Assembly (NCBI RefSeq): GCF_028369105.1
Contig: NZ_JAQNDO010000001.1
Location: forward strand, 11,006,501 to 11,070,500
DNA length: 64,000 bases
DNA from: Polyangium mundeleinium
GTDB taxonomy: Bacteria; Myxococcota_A; Polyangia; Polyangiales; Polyangiaceae
Direction: 5' to 3'
How positions within the stretch are numbered: the first letter of the stretch is position 1; every line of letters starts with the position of its first letter. A program made the position numbers and the translations under genes. Positions 18,904 through 27,079 of the stretch are shown here, piece by piece. A model generated the notes under the pieces. That model was given only the letters and a program-made list of their open reading frames with translations. It did no database searches and had not been told where the DNA came from.

Positions 18904-18945
18904 AAAAAGCGAGAGCGCCGATCGGACCTGCCGATCAGCGCTCTC
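18904..18945 (-). terminator. Intrinsic terminator of the second XRE gene
   Basis: On the minus strand, perfect 8-bp arms GAGAGCGC/GCGCTCTC (18911-18918, 18938-18945) enclose a second stem of CCGATC type. They are followed by GCTTTTTT (A-run at 18904-18909 on the plus strand). It starts about 26 bp after the stop at 18972. Confidence 0.88.
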
Positions 18946-18971
18946 TGGATGGTCTTGTGGGTGGGGCGCGA

Positions 18972-19307
18972 TTACTTGCGGGCGGCGACCTGCGCCTGGA
19001 TCTGGCGGCGCAGCTTCCTCACCTCGGTCTGAGGCAGGTAGCGGAGGAGCTCGGCCGTGTGGGCGCGCTCGTCCTCCGCCGCGAACGTGAGGAGGTACAT
19101 CGGGGGCACGCCGAAGCCCTGCGCGAGCCGGGCGATCGTGCCGATCGTGATCGCGGCGAGGCCATGCTCGACGCTCGAGAGGTGGCCCTTCGAAAGCTCA
19201 CTCGCGTCGGCGAGCGCCGCGAGGGACATGTTCATCTCGTACCGGAGCTCGCGGATACGGGCGCCAACCTGGAGTGCAAACGCATCGGGAGTAGAACGTC
19301 GGGGCAT
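18972..19307 (-). CDS. XRE-family helix-turn-helix regulator, paralogue 2
   Basis: A 111-residue near-copy of the regulator at 18276-18611. The HTH is VGARIRELRYEMNMSLAALA then DASELSKGHLSSVEHGLAAI, so the presumed recognition segment SKGHLSSVEHGLAA is identical in both. Both end KLRRQIQAQVAARK. Differences cluster at the first helix (EMNM versus ERNM, REL versus RAL). The frame stays open upstream, but the ATG at 19307 is homologous to the paralogue's start and the upstream part is the leader. The same recognition helix predicts the same operator, so the two may cross-regulate. Confidence 0.9.
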   Translation of the reverse strand: MPRRSTPDAFALQVGARIRELRYEMNMSLAALADASELSKGHLSSVEHGLAAITIGTIARLAQGFGVPPMYLLTFAAEDERAHTAELLRYLPQTEVRKLRRQIQAQVAARK

Positions 19308-19315
19308 GTGGATGT

Positions 19316-19365
19316 GGTTCTCGGTTCGCCCTCGCGGACGCGCCGACCGGCCTCCTTCTCGCCGG
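19316..19365 (-). repeat. Conserved 50-bp 5' leader block, copy 2
   Basis: The second copy of the leader block at 18621-18670 (48/50 identical), placed the same distance before the start codon of XRE paralogue 2. Confidence 0.75.
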
Positions 19366-19495
19366 AATTCCAAGGGTCTTTTTTCGCTGGTGAAGCTCTC
19401 GGTCGTCCGGCCTCTCCGCGCCTTTCGCGCTCGGCTCGGTACGACCAGGAGCGAATATGCACCGCATTGGACGAACCCGCACCGAAAAACGTGAT

Positions 19496-19524
19496 CGTGG
19501 TAGGACACCAATTGTCCTACCACG
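19496..19524. promoter_or_regulatory. Perfect 12-bp inverted repeat, likely operator
   Basis: CGTGGTAGGACA (19496-19507) and TGTCCTACCACG (19513-19524) are perfect inverted copies around CCAAT. The repeat lies about 55 bp upstream of the shared promoter-like block. The TGTCCTAC half-site at 18814-18821 holds the equivalent position before paralogue 1, where the other arm has decayed. Confidence 0.6.
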
Positions 19525-19548
19525 CACGGATGCGGCATTGAGAGGAGG

Positions 19549-19595
19549 GAAAACGCGAGGCAGATCGGACGCTTTTCGTCCTAGCTCGCGTTTTC
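19549..19595. promoter_or_regulatory. Nested inverted repeat with the same GGACN-N5-NGTCC core
   Basis: Outer arms GAAAACGCGAG (19549-19559) and CTCGCGTTTTC (19585-19595) are perfect. Inside lies GGACG-CTTTT-CGTCC (19567-19581), which repeats the operator core. It could be a second operator, a hairpin or both. Confidence 0.5.
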
Positions 19596-19749
19596 TTGCG
19601 GCGACGGTGGACGATTGCGCCGATCGAGGGAGAAGAAGGCGAGGCAGGCGTCCGCCGACGCCGTCGGTATCGGTCTGCGAGAAAGTTTCAACCTCGGAGC
19701 AACTGTCCGGGGCGCAGACGGCGTCGAGGCACTCCCGTGAGGAGGAGCT

Positions 19750-20397
19750 TCAATGAAGGACGATCGTGGGGCGCTCTTCGCCGGGCAGCCAGAGCTCGGA
19801 GATGGTGACGAACATGTCCTCCCGAAAGTACCAGCACTTCCAGCCGCAGGAGGCCCAGTTCACGATGCTCAGCACGCGCCGATCCTCTTTGCGCACGGGA
19901 AACACCACGTGCAGGCCGTCGAAGGTCTTGTCGATCTCCTTGCCCTGGAAGTCCTTGCTCTTGCCCTTGACCTTGAAGTCGGTGATCGAGACGTCCTTCT
20001 CGGAGCCGCCGATGACGCGGAGGCCCTTGAACTCGTCCCGCGGATCCCGACACGAGATACGGAGCCATTCGCGGACCGCGGACGCCGTGCAGAACTCGTG
20101 AGGGCGGAGAAGCTCGAGCGGCGTCGCCTTTTCCCATTCCTCGGGCGTGGGTTTGTCGGACGCTGTCTCGGGCGGAGACCATTCCGCGAGGGGAGGTGCG
20201 CTCGGCTCCGGGGGCGCGGGCGCGGGCGCAGCGGCCGCCGAGGCAGGCGGGGTCGCGGGCGCAGCGGCCGCGGATGCGGGCACAGGTGCAGCGGCGGGCG
20301 CAGGCGCCTCTTCGGCCACGGCGAACGAAAAGAAGCCGAGGAGGACCAGGAACGGCGGCGAAAAGGCCAAGGCGCGGCGCAGGTTCGAGTTGCTCAT
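19750..20397 (-). CDS. Exported protein of unknown function, cotranscribed with a dihaem cytochrome
   Basis: A 215-residue protein with a signal peptide (LAFSPPFLVLLGFFSFAVAE). An Ala/Pro-rich spacer of about 40 residues follows, then an unrecognised domain. The domain has ATPLELLRPHEFCTASAVRE, LRISCRDPRDEFKGLRVIGG and NWASCGWKCWYFREDMF, with five cysteines probably in disulfides. The start ATG overlaps the stop of the upstream cytochrome gene by 4 nt (ATGA), so the two are translationally coupled. A role linked to the cytochrome in the periplasm is inferred from that coupling only. Confidence 0.75.
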   Translation of the reverse strand: MSNSNLRRALAFSPPFLVLLGFFSFAVAEEAPAPAAAPVPASAAAAPATPPASAAAAPAPAPPEPSAPPLAEWSPPETASDKPTPEEWEKATPLELLRPHEFCTASAVREWLRISCRDPRDEFKGLRVIGGSEKDVSITDFKVKGKSKDFQGKEIDKTFDGLHVVFPVRKEDRRVLSIVNWASCGWKCWYFREDMFVTISELWLPGEERPTIVLH

Positions 20398-22571
20398 AAC
20401 GTCTTCAGGAAGGCGACGAGCGCCGCCCGATCCTCCTTGGAGAGATGATCCGTATGGCCCATGCGCTTGCCATTGCGCTCGACGAGATCTTCGAGCGTGG
20501 CCGCGCTGCCGTCGTGGTAATAAGGCGCGCTTCCGGCGAGGTAGAGCAGCGAGGGCGTCTTGAATTTCCAGTCGTCCTCGGCCTCTGTCTCGAATCGCGC
20601 CTTGTCGAACGCCCACGTGCCGAGCCCCACGACAGCGCGGTTCGTGTATTCGGTCTTCGGAACATGGCAGGTCGCGCAGCCGACGTTGGGGTCGTTGAAG
20701 AGCACCTCGCCGCGCTTCTCCGCGGCGGTCTTCTCGTGGTTGTCGCGCGGGGGCGGGACGAGGCCGTTGCGAGCAAAGGCAGCAATGGCCTCGGCGCGCG
20801 GGATCGTCTTGTCCGCAGAATAACTCAAAGGCCCGCCGCCGAGCCAGCGATGGAGGCCAATGCCGATGATCACGCGGTGCTTGAGGTTCGGGCTCTCGCC
20901 TTTCCAGCCATAAGGTCCGAATGCGGCGACGCGGCCCGCGAGCATCGGCGTCTGGCGCGGGACGCCCTTGAAGAAGCCCTCGAAGGCCTGCTTGTCCTCG
21001 AAGGCATGCATCGCGTTGGGCTCGAATTTGCCCTTTTGTTCGTAGCTCTCCCGGATGTCCTCGTGCCACACGTGCCCGTCGTCGCGCCCCTCGGGGTGGC
21101 AGCCGGCGCAGCCATACGAGGCGCTCAAGAGCCAGTCGCGCGCATTGTAATAAAGCCGGCGACCGATGGCCGCCTGCTCGGGTAGGGGATCCGGGCCGAG
21201 GGAAAAAATCGCAGGGGGCGAGGATTCGTAGGGGGCGCGTTTGTCGAAGGCGTCGAGGCGGACGATCGCAAGGTCGTGGCTCGATCGGCAAAACACGAAG
21301 GCCGTGCCCTCGTCCTCGGAGAGCGCGATTCCGGTGGGCGCGCCGCAGCGGGTGGCGCCGGGTTTGTCTTCCTCGGTATTGCCACCGCCGAGGTCGTACT
21401 TGCGAAGGGCGCCGAGCGAGGGATCGAGGGAGAGCGCGTCGAGCTCGACGAGGTGGTCGGTGCCTTCACTCGCGACGAGCAAGGTGCGGGTCTTCTTGCG
21501 ATACACGACGGCGCGCGGTTGGACGAAGATCTCGCCGAGCTGCGCAGGCGCAGGGCCCGTGAGGTGCGGGTCGGCCTCTTCGAATCCGAATTCGCCGAGG
21601 AGCTTTTGAAACGGCTTCGATTGCATGACGAACCAGCGAGGCGCCCGCACGGCGAGCGGGCTCTCGTCGGCCGTCGAGAGGACATCGACGGTGTTTTGCC
21701 CATTCCACGCGCTCTCGCCCATGGCCCCGAGCGCCTGGCGCGGGACAAAAAGGCGCGCGCCATCGGGGGAGAGGACGGCCGAATACGCGAGTGTTGCGGC
21801 CTCACGCCGCGCCGGATCAGGCGGGGTGCGCAAGGGTGCCGCCGGGAAAGGAACGTCTTTCACGCGGGCGTCGCCGTCGACGGCGTCGATGCGCGAGAGC
21901 GTGGCGCGGACGAGGTGCGTGACGTAGGCGGTTTTTCCGTCGGGCAAAGCGACGACAGCGCGCGGCTCGCGCGGGACGTCGAGGGTCCAGCGTTTCTGGA
22001 GGGTTTTGAGGTCGACGGCGGAGACCGCGTGGGTCCACGGCGAGGTGACGAGCGCGGTGGATTCGTCGGGGGTGATCGCGAGGCCCCAAGCATCGGCCGG
22101 GAGCTCGACACGGCCGATCTCGACGAGGCCGGCCGCGGGATCGGGGCGCATGACGAGCAAGAGGCCCGGGCCTTCATAAGGTGATGCAGGATCGTCGGTC
22201 TTGCGAAGGCCACGCACCGTGACGAGGACACGATCGTCGAGGGCAAGGACGGCCGCCGGGGGCCCAGGCATCTTGACGGCGACGGGCGGGTTCTGCGCGT
22301 CGGCGGGGAGCGCAATACGCCGCACGACCTGCTGATCCTCGTCCGCGAGCCAAAGCGCAGGCTCGGACGGCGAGCGGACGAGCGCGCCGCCCTCGCGCAC
22401 GAGCGGGGGCTTCCGCGCGCGGGTAGGCTGCTGCGCGGCCGGGGTCGCGTTCGAGGCGGTGGGCTTTGGCGTCACGTCGGTCGGCGAGGGCGTATCGCCG
22501 GATTTGCAGGCGGCGAGGGCCGCGAGCGAGGTGAAGCCTGCGAGGAGAAAGGTGGACGCGGTGGTTCGCAT
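20394..22571 (-). CDS. Dihaem cytochrome c lipoprotein with beta-propeller domain
   Basis: A 725-residue envelope lipoprotein with a signal peptide ending LAALAAC (Cys 22). Residues about 60-470 show repeated blade-like strands (AWGLAITPDESTALVTS, PRAVVALPDGKTAYVTHLVR, PTGIALSEDEGTAFVFCRSS), as in YncE/surface-layer propellers. The C-terminal 250 residues carry two haem c sites, CAGCH near 487 and CATCH near 629. SLLYLAGSAPYYHDGSAATL follows and is typical of the MauG/cytochrome c peroxidase family. The protein may oxidise or receive electrons from a periplasmic partner; the substrate is unknown. It is the first of a two-gene unit with the exported protein. Confidence 0.85.
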   Translation of the reverse strand: MRTTASTFLLAGFTSLAALAACKSGDTPSPTDVTPKPTASNATPAAQQPTRARKPPLVREGGALVRSPSEPALWLADEDQQVVRRIALPADAQNPPVAVKMPGPPAAVLALDDRVLVTVRGLRKTDDPASPYEGPGLLLVMRPDPAAGLVEIGRVELPADAWGLAITPDESTALVTSPWTHAVSAVDLKTLQKRWTLDVPREPRAVVALPDGKTAYVTHLVRATLSRIDAVDGDARVKDVPFPAAPLRTPPDPARREAATLAYSAVLSPDGARLFVPRQALGAMGESAWNGQNTVDVLSTADESPLAVRAPRWFVMQSKPFQKLLGEFGFEEADPHLTGPAPAQLGEIFVQPRAVVYRKKTRTLLVASEGTDHLVELDALSLDPSLGALRKYDLGGGNTEEDKPGATRCGAPTGIALSEDEGTAFVFCRSSHDLAIVRLDAFDKRAPYESSPPAIFSLGPDPLPEQAAIGRRLYYNARDWLLSASYGCAGCHPEGRDDGHVWHEDIRESYEQKGKFEPNAMHAFEDKQAFEGFFKGVPRQTPMLAGRVAAFGPYGWKGESPNLKHRVIIGIGLHRWLGGGPLSYSADKTIPRAEAIAAFARNGLVPPPRDNHEKTAAEKRGEVLFNDPNVGCATCHVPKTEYTNRAVVGLGTWAFDKARFETEAEDDWKFKTPSLLYLAGSAPYYHDGSAATLEDLVERNGKRMGHTDHLSKEDRAALVAFLKTL

Positions 22572-22661
22572 CGGCGGGATCCGGGTACGCTCCAGGGTAC
22601 CCCGACATTCCAGCCGAGGGCTACGGCCGGCCGCGCGGGGCGCGCGAGGAAAACGGGGTTG

Positions 22662-24113
22662 TCAGGGCGATCCGCCGGCCGCGAGGAGGGCGTGCGCGAC
22701 GAATCCGAGGACGAACCCGACGCCGAGCGCGACAAGGCCAAACGCAAACGCGGCGCGGCGAGGGACGGCGTCGGCCGGGATGACGACGGCAGGCGCAGGC
22801 CTCGGCGCGCCAGGCATTTCGCCAAAGCCGACGACAGGCGGACGGCCGAGCGGCGGGGCAACGGGCGGCGCAGCGAGCGGCGCGGCAGCGATGGGCAGGG
22901 CGACGGGCGGCGGCGCGGCGGGCGGCGTGATGATGACCTGCGGAGGGGCCGCTGCCGGAGCGACCGCGGGGACTCCAAACGCGGGCGACGGGCGGCGGAG
23001 GGCCGCTGGAGGGCCCGGGTCGGGGATGTCGGAGACGGCCGGCATCGGCACGGTGAGCGCGGGAGACGGGCGCTGGATCGGGGCCGAGGGACCAAAACGC
23101 GCGGACGCGGGAGGCGGAGCGACGGGGGAAGGCGCAGCGGGCGCGGCGAAGGGGAGTTGCGTGGCGGCCGAGCCGAGGAGCGAGGAGACGGGGGCCGCCT
23201 GGGTGGGGGCGTCGGCGTCTCCGCCTCGCGGGCGCGCGAGGGCGCGGGCCTCGGCGAGTTCTTTCAGCATGGGCTCGATGCCCTCGTACCGCTCGGCGGG
23301 CCTGCGCTTGACGGCGCGCATGACGATCGCGGAGAGGCGCTCGGCCGCGGGGTCCCTGCGGGTGAGCGCGATGGGCGGGGCGTCGTCGCTCAATTTCTGG
23401 CGCGCGTACGAGAGGTCGTCCTGGTCGCCGAAGACGTTCCGGCCCGAGGCGGCGCGGTAGAGGATCGCGCCGAGCGCGTAGACGTCGGCCGTTCCGTTGA
23501 CGTCGCGCGAGTTCAGGAGTTGCTCGGGCGCCATGTACGGGATGGTGCCGACGGCCATGTCGGCGCGGGTGATGCCGGTGAGCGTCTCCTCTTTGCCGCG
23601 TTGGTCCTCGGCCGGATCGAGGAGGCGGGCGAGGCCAAAGTCGATGAGCACGGCGCGTCGCTCCCCGCTCGACAAGCGCCGCAGGATGACGTTTTCGGGT
23701 TTGACGTCGCGGTGGACGATGCTGGCCCGGTGGAGGTCCGCGATGGCGCGCGCGACGCCCTCGCCGATGTCGAGGACCTCCTCGACGGCGAGCGTGCCCT
23801 GCTTTTCGAGCAGATCGGCGAGGGACATGCCCTCGACGTACTCCATCACGAGCAGGAGGCCGAAGTCGGGATCGGTCGTCTGTTCGATGACGCGCGAGAC
23901 GTGGTCGCTCTCGATCTTGCCGAGGAGGAGCGCCTCGCGGCGAAAACGCGTGACGAGGTGGTGATCACGCGCGGCGTCGGGCAGGAGGCGCTTGATCGCG
24001 ACCTGCGCGCCCCCCACCTGCGCGCCGATCCACACCTCGCCCATACCGCCCTCGGCGATCTTGCGCTCGAGGCGGTACTTCCCCCCAATCATCGCCCCCG
24101 GGACGAAGTCCAT
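22662..24113 (-). CDS. Membrane-anchored Ser/Thr protein kinase
   Basis: Hanks-type kinase of 483 residues. IGGKYRLERKIAEGGMGEVW is the Gly loop, VAIKRLLP has the ATP Lys, SIVHRDVKPENVILRR the catalytic loop, LIDFGLARLL the DFG, and GTIPYMAPEQLL the APE segment. Residues about 290-445 are an Ala/Pro-rich linker. One transmembrane helix (FAFGLVALGVGFVLGFVAHA) closes the protein, so the kinase domain is cytoplasmic and the outside is only a few residues. ATG 24113 (MDFVPGAMIGGKY) is preferred to 24149. Substrate unknown. Confidence 0.9.
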   Translation of the reverse strand: MDFVPGAMIGGKYRLERKIAEGGMGEVWIGAQVGGAQVAIKRLLPDAARDHHLVTRFRREALLLGKIESDHVSRVIEQTTDPDFGLLLVMEYVEGMSLADLLEKQGTLAVEEVLDIGEGVARAIADLHRASIVHRDVKPENVILRRLSSGERRAVLIDFGLARLLDPAEDQRGKEETLTGITRADMAVGTIPYMAPEQLLNSRDVNGTADVYALGAILYRAASGRNVFGDQDDLSYARQKLSDDAPPIALTRRDPAAERLSAIVMRAVKRRPAERYEGIEPMLKELAEARALARPRGGDADAPTQAAPVSSLLGSAATQLPFAAPAAPSPVAPPPASARFGPSAPIQRPSPALTVPMPAVSDIPDPGPPAALRRPSPAFGVPAVAPAAAPPQVIITPPAAPPPVALPIAAAPLAAPPVAPPLGRPPVVGFGEMPGAPRPAPAVVIPADAVPRRAAFAFGLVALGVGFVLGFVAHALLAAGGSP

Positions 24114-24194
24114 CGGCCACGATGCTACCCGAGGACGGGTCCCCAGCACGAGGATTTGGCGCTTTTTCCCGAGGTGACGCCGGGCGTCCGCGCG

Positions 24195-24812
24195 CTACGG
24201 CCCCGCGTCGTATTCGACGGTCAGGGAAAACGTGTCGGCGCTGTCGACGACACAACCTCGGCGCAGGCGAACGGTGAACGTGTAGAGGTTCGTCCCGGGC
24301 CCGTACTGGGAAGGATCGACGCCGAAACGGACGATGCCCGTGCCGCACGCGTCCGCGGGAAGCACGAGCGGCGAGGTCGCGCAGGAGGTCGCCCTGTCCG
24401 CCGGGGTTTCGCAGCGCTCGAGCTCGAGCACGTAGCCATCACGCGGATCGAGGGGCACGCGGGCGGCGTACTCGGCAAACCACGTGACGCCGACAGCCTG
24501 AGAGATCTGGAAGTTCGGGTCCGGAGCGCTCACCCACGCAGCACGCGCGAGTGGTTCGCCTTCGCCGAGGAGCGTGCCGCACGGATCGTTTGGATCGACG
24601 GCGCTGCCCGGTTCGAGGTTCGCTGTTTCGTCGCATGCGCCCGCGTCGGATCCTCCGTCCCGGCTATCGAAGTCACCCGACGCGCCGTGCGAAGCCCCCT
24701 CGCCTTTCGAAGCGTCGTCCTGCGTTTCACGTCCCTGACAACCGGTAGCAGCGAGGAGCAGCAAAAGCGCAGCTCGTGACAATGTGAACGGCCGAAGCGT
24801 CGTCGAATGCAT
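24195..24812 (-). CDS. Lipoprotein of unknown function
   Basis: A 205-residue lipoprotein: signal ALLLLLAATGC (Cys 25), then an acidic Asp/Ser/Gly-rich spacer to about residue 60. A beta-rich domain with paired cysteines follows (RCETPADRATSCATSP, PADACGTGIVRFG, VRLRRGCVVDSADTFSL). The ATG at 24812 has AAGGGA 5 nt upstream. The domain looks like a fibronectin- or Ig-type sandwich by its strand spacing, but it is not recognised. It diverges from the metalloprotease gene. Confidence 0.72.
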   Translation of the reverse strand: MHSTTLRPFTLSRAALLLLLAATGCQGRETQDDASKGEGASHGASGDFDSRDGGSDAGACDETANLEPGSAVDPNDPCGTLLGEGEPLARAAWVSAPDPNFQISQAVGVTWFAEYAARVPLDPRDGYVLELERCETPADRATSCATSPLVLPADACGTGIVRFGVDPSQYGPGTNLYTFTVRLRRGCVVDSADTFSLTVEYDAGP

Positions 24813-24887
24813 GGTTCCCTTCAGCCTTTGCAATCGAGATGCCCGAAAACGACGGGGACAGACGCAGTGGAAACGCGGCGCCGGGCG

Positions 24888-24917
24888 TTGACGAGGCGGA
24901 CGGGCCTTCGATACTTT
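24888..24917 (+). promoter_or_regulatory. Candidate sigma-70-type promoter of the metalloprotease gene
   Basis: TTGACG (24888-24893) and TACTTT (24912-24917) have an 18-nt spacer. A GGGGGG run just before the ATG at 24924 may serve as ribosome site or promote a near-leaderless start. Confidence 0.45.
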
Positions 24918-24923
24918 GGGGGG

Positions 24924-26543
24924 ATGTTCAGCGCGGGATCGGCACGTTCGGGATATCGGCTGACGACGCTGTTCGTGCTCGGCGCACTCTCGCTCGCGGG
25001 CTGCGGCAGCGACGAACCCGCGGTGAAGCCGGGCGGGACGGGCGAGCCGCCGACGGAGCGTCCGCGGCTCGCGGGGACATTGCTTTACGAGAGCGTCGCG
25101 TACAACCACGAGGCAGACGGGCTCGACTATTCGAAGGTGACCCAGAAGCCGATCCGCGGCGCGCGCGTGGCGCTGCTCGACGCGGCGAACGATGCGTTGA
25201 TCGCCGAGACGACCTCGGACGCGCTGGGCCAGTACGCCTTCGACTGGGAGGGCACGACGCAGGTGAAGGTATGGGTCTACGCCGAGACGATGGTGCCCTC
25301 CATCCTCGTCGTGGACAACACGGCGAGCGACGCGACGTACGTGATGGAGAGCGGCGAGGTCGTGGTCGACGAGCCGAGGTCACTCGACATGGTGGCGACG
25401 ACGGGCTGGACAGGGGTTTCGTACGGCAAACCCCGGCTCGCGGCGCCGTTTTCGGTGCTCGACGCGGCCTATACGGCGGCGCGGCGGTTCCTCGACGAGA
25501 CGACGCCGCCGCCCGTGTTCCCGAAGCTCGCGATCAACTGGAGCGTGGAGAACCGGCCCGAGGACGGGCTCGTCGGGCTCGGTCAGATCGGGACCTCGCA
25601 CTGGGACGGCGACGAGATCTACGTGCTCGGCAAGGAGAACGTGGACACGGACGAGTTCGACACGCACGTGCTGGTGCACGAGTGGGGGCACTCGTTCGAG
25701 GAGCACATCACGCGCTCGGATAGCTGGGGCGGCTCGCACGGGTACGGCGACGTGCTCGATCCGCGGCTCGCCTTCAGCGAGGGGTTCTGCAACGCGCTCT
25801 CCGCGATGATCCTCGACCCGGACACGGTCTACAGCGACGCGATGGGCGCCGGGCAGAAGGACGGGTTCTGGGAGGACATCGAGGAAAACGATACGAGCCA
25901 GTCCGCGAAGCCCGGCTGGTACTCGGAGACGACGGTGCAGAACGTGGTGTTCGACGCGTACGACGAGAACGCCGAGGCCTTCGACAACGTCGAGGTGAAG
26001 CTGCAAGGCGTGTACGCGGTGATGATCGGCGATCTGAAGTCGACGCCGGCGATGACCACGCTGTTCCCGTTCGTCGCGGGGCTGAAGAGCGCGCATCCGG
26101 AAGCGGCGACGGCGATCGACGCGCTGGTCGGGCATCACGGGTCGGGCAGCTCGTTCGGGATCGATCCGGTGACGGACGCGTGGGGGACGGGCGAGACGCA
26201 CACGGCCGGAGATCCCGGGGCGCTGCCGGTGTTCGTGCCGATGGCAGTGAACGAGTCGGTGAAGCTGACGTTGATCGGCGGGATCGATCCGGCGCTGCTC
26301 GGGCAGAACCGGTTCCTCCGCGTGAAGGGCACGGGCGGGACGCTGAAGGTGAGCTCGAGCGCGACGAGTGACGTGGACCTTTACGTGTACCTGCGCGGCA
26401 AGGAGCTCGACAGCGCCGCGTCGGAGAGCGGCGAGGAGACGGTGTCGTTCGCCACGACCGCCGGCGAAGACTACGTGGTGAACGTGCAGGGCTACGGAGA
26501 ATTTTCGGGCCCGTACGAAGTGACGATCGAGGTCCTGCCATGA
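24924..26543 (+). CDS. Zinc metalloprotease lipoprotein with C-terminal PPC-like domain
   Basis: A 539-residue exported protein; lipobox LSLAGC with Cys 27. The N-terminal third has a carboxypeptidase-regulatory-like beta sandwich (RGARVALLDAANDALIAETT, DALGQYAFDWEGTTQVKVWV). The zinc site HVLVHEWGHSFEEH near residue 248-261 (HEXXH) is followed by DPRLAFSEGFCNALSAMI, which may supply the third, Glu, ligand of a gluzincin. The last 100 residues look like a bacterial pre-peptidase C-terminal domain (DVDLYVYLRGKELDSAASES, VSFATTAGEDYVVNVQGYG). It overlaps by 4 nt (ATGA) the next lipoprotein gene. The protein substrate is unknown. Confidence 0.85.
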   Translation: MFSAGSARSGYRLTTLFVLGALSLAGCGSDEPAVKPGGTGEPPTERPRLAGTLLYESVAYNHEADGLDYSKVTQKPIRGARVALLDAANDALIAETTSDALGQYAFDWEGTTQVKVWVYAETMVPSILVVDNTASDATYVMESGEVVVDEPRSLDMVATTGWTGVSYGKPRLAAPFSVLDAAYTAARRFLDETTPPPVFPKLAINWSVENRPEDGLVGLGQIGTSHWDGDEIYVLGKENVDTDEFDTHVLVHEWGHSFEEHITRSDSWGGSHGYGDVLDPRLAFSEGFCNALSAMILDPDTVYSDAMGAGQKDGFWEDIEENDTSQSAKPGWYSETTVQNVVFDAYDENAEAFDNVEVKLQGVYAVMIGDLKSTPAMTTLFPFVAGLKSAHPEAATAIDALVGHHGSGSSFGIDPVTDAWGTGETHTAGDPGALPVFVPMAVNESVKLTLIGGIDPALLGQNRFLRVKGTGGTLKVSSSATSDVDLYVYLRGKELDSAASESGEETVSFATTAGEDYVVNVQGYGEFSGPYEVTIEVLP

Positions 26544-27070
26544 AAAAAGGGAACGAGATGCGCGCGCTGTGGATGCTCGCTTGTGTCGTGGCCGCGTGCG
26601 GGACGGTCGAGCGGAAGGAGCCCGATCTCGGCGGTCCGGAAGCGCCCCTCGCCGAGGCGAACGCCGAGGAGGGAGGCGAGGTGCGGACGCAGAAGCCGGG
26701 GGCGCCCGTGAAGGTCGAGGGGAAGCTCGCGGCGTCGAGCGCAGCGCTGACGGTCGATTTCGAGGAGGCCGCGAGCGATGTGACCGTGGAGGTCTGGGGC
26801 GTGGACGGGCTCGTCGTGACGAGCGCGAAGGAGCCCGTGCAGAACCGGCGTTTCGGTCAGGGCGAGAAGGTCGGCGTCGAGGTGTCGTTCACGGCGCCAG
26901 CGACGCGGGCCGATCTCGCGGTGCGGGTGCGCGGGACGTTCAACGGACGCGTGCGCGAGCGGGTGCAGTCGTTCACCGTGAACGCGGGCGCGCCGAGCTT
27001 GACGCAGCCGCCGGGGGAGATTCGTACGGGGCCGGATGGAAAACCCGTGCGGGTGCTTCGCGCCGAGTAA
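26540..27070 (+). CDS. Lipoprotein translationally coupled to the metalloprotease
   Basis: A 176-residue lipoprotein. The signal peptide RALWMLACVVAAC gives Cys 20 as the likely lipidation site. An acidic spacer (EAPLAEANAEEGGEV) and a single beta-sandwich domain follow, with SSAALTVDFEEAASDVTVEV and FTAPATRADLAVRVRGTFN. The ATG overlaps the protease stop, so the two proteins are made together. It could be an inhibitor, chaperone or surface partner of the protease; this rests only on coupling. An internal ATG (residue 7) is an alternative start. Confidence 0.75.
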   Translation: MKKGNEMRALWMLACVVAACGTVERKEPDLGGPEAPLAEANAEEGGEVRTQKPGAPVKVEGKLAASSAALTVDFEEAASDVTVEVWGVDGLVVTSAKEPVQNRRFGQGEKVGVEVSFTAPATRADLAVRVRGTFNGRVRERVQSFTVNAGAPSLTQPPGEIRTGPDGKPVRVLRAE

Positions 27071-27079
27071 GCGGCGGCT

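Larger units (their letters stand above)
18612..18971. other. 360-bp intergenic region between the two XRE genes
   Basis: No gene is seen here. It holds the conserved leader (18621-18670), a promoter-like block shared with the second paralogue (TGCGGGTTCGTC, then TGCATAGTC on the minus strand, about 145 nt upstream of the start), a TGTCCTAC half-site at 18814-18821, an inverted repeat at 18868-18882 and the terminator of paralogue 2 at 18904-18945. Confidence 0.7.
19308..19749. other. 442-bp intergenic region upstream of XRE paralogue 2
   Basis: No gene is seen. It contains the second leader block (19316-19365), the promoter-like block TGCATATTC (about 19453-19461, minus strand), the 12-bp-arm inverted repeat at 19496-19524 and the hairpin at 19549-19595. 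From 19600 to 19749, downstream of the exported-protein gene, nothing further was recognised. Confidence 0.6.

Noticed and set aside
19308-19538. N-terminal extension of XRE paralogue 2
   Set aside because: The frame is open upstream, but the first paralogue lacks it in frame, and the segment is the conserved leader and promoter.
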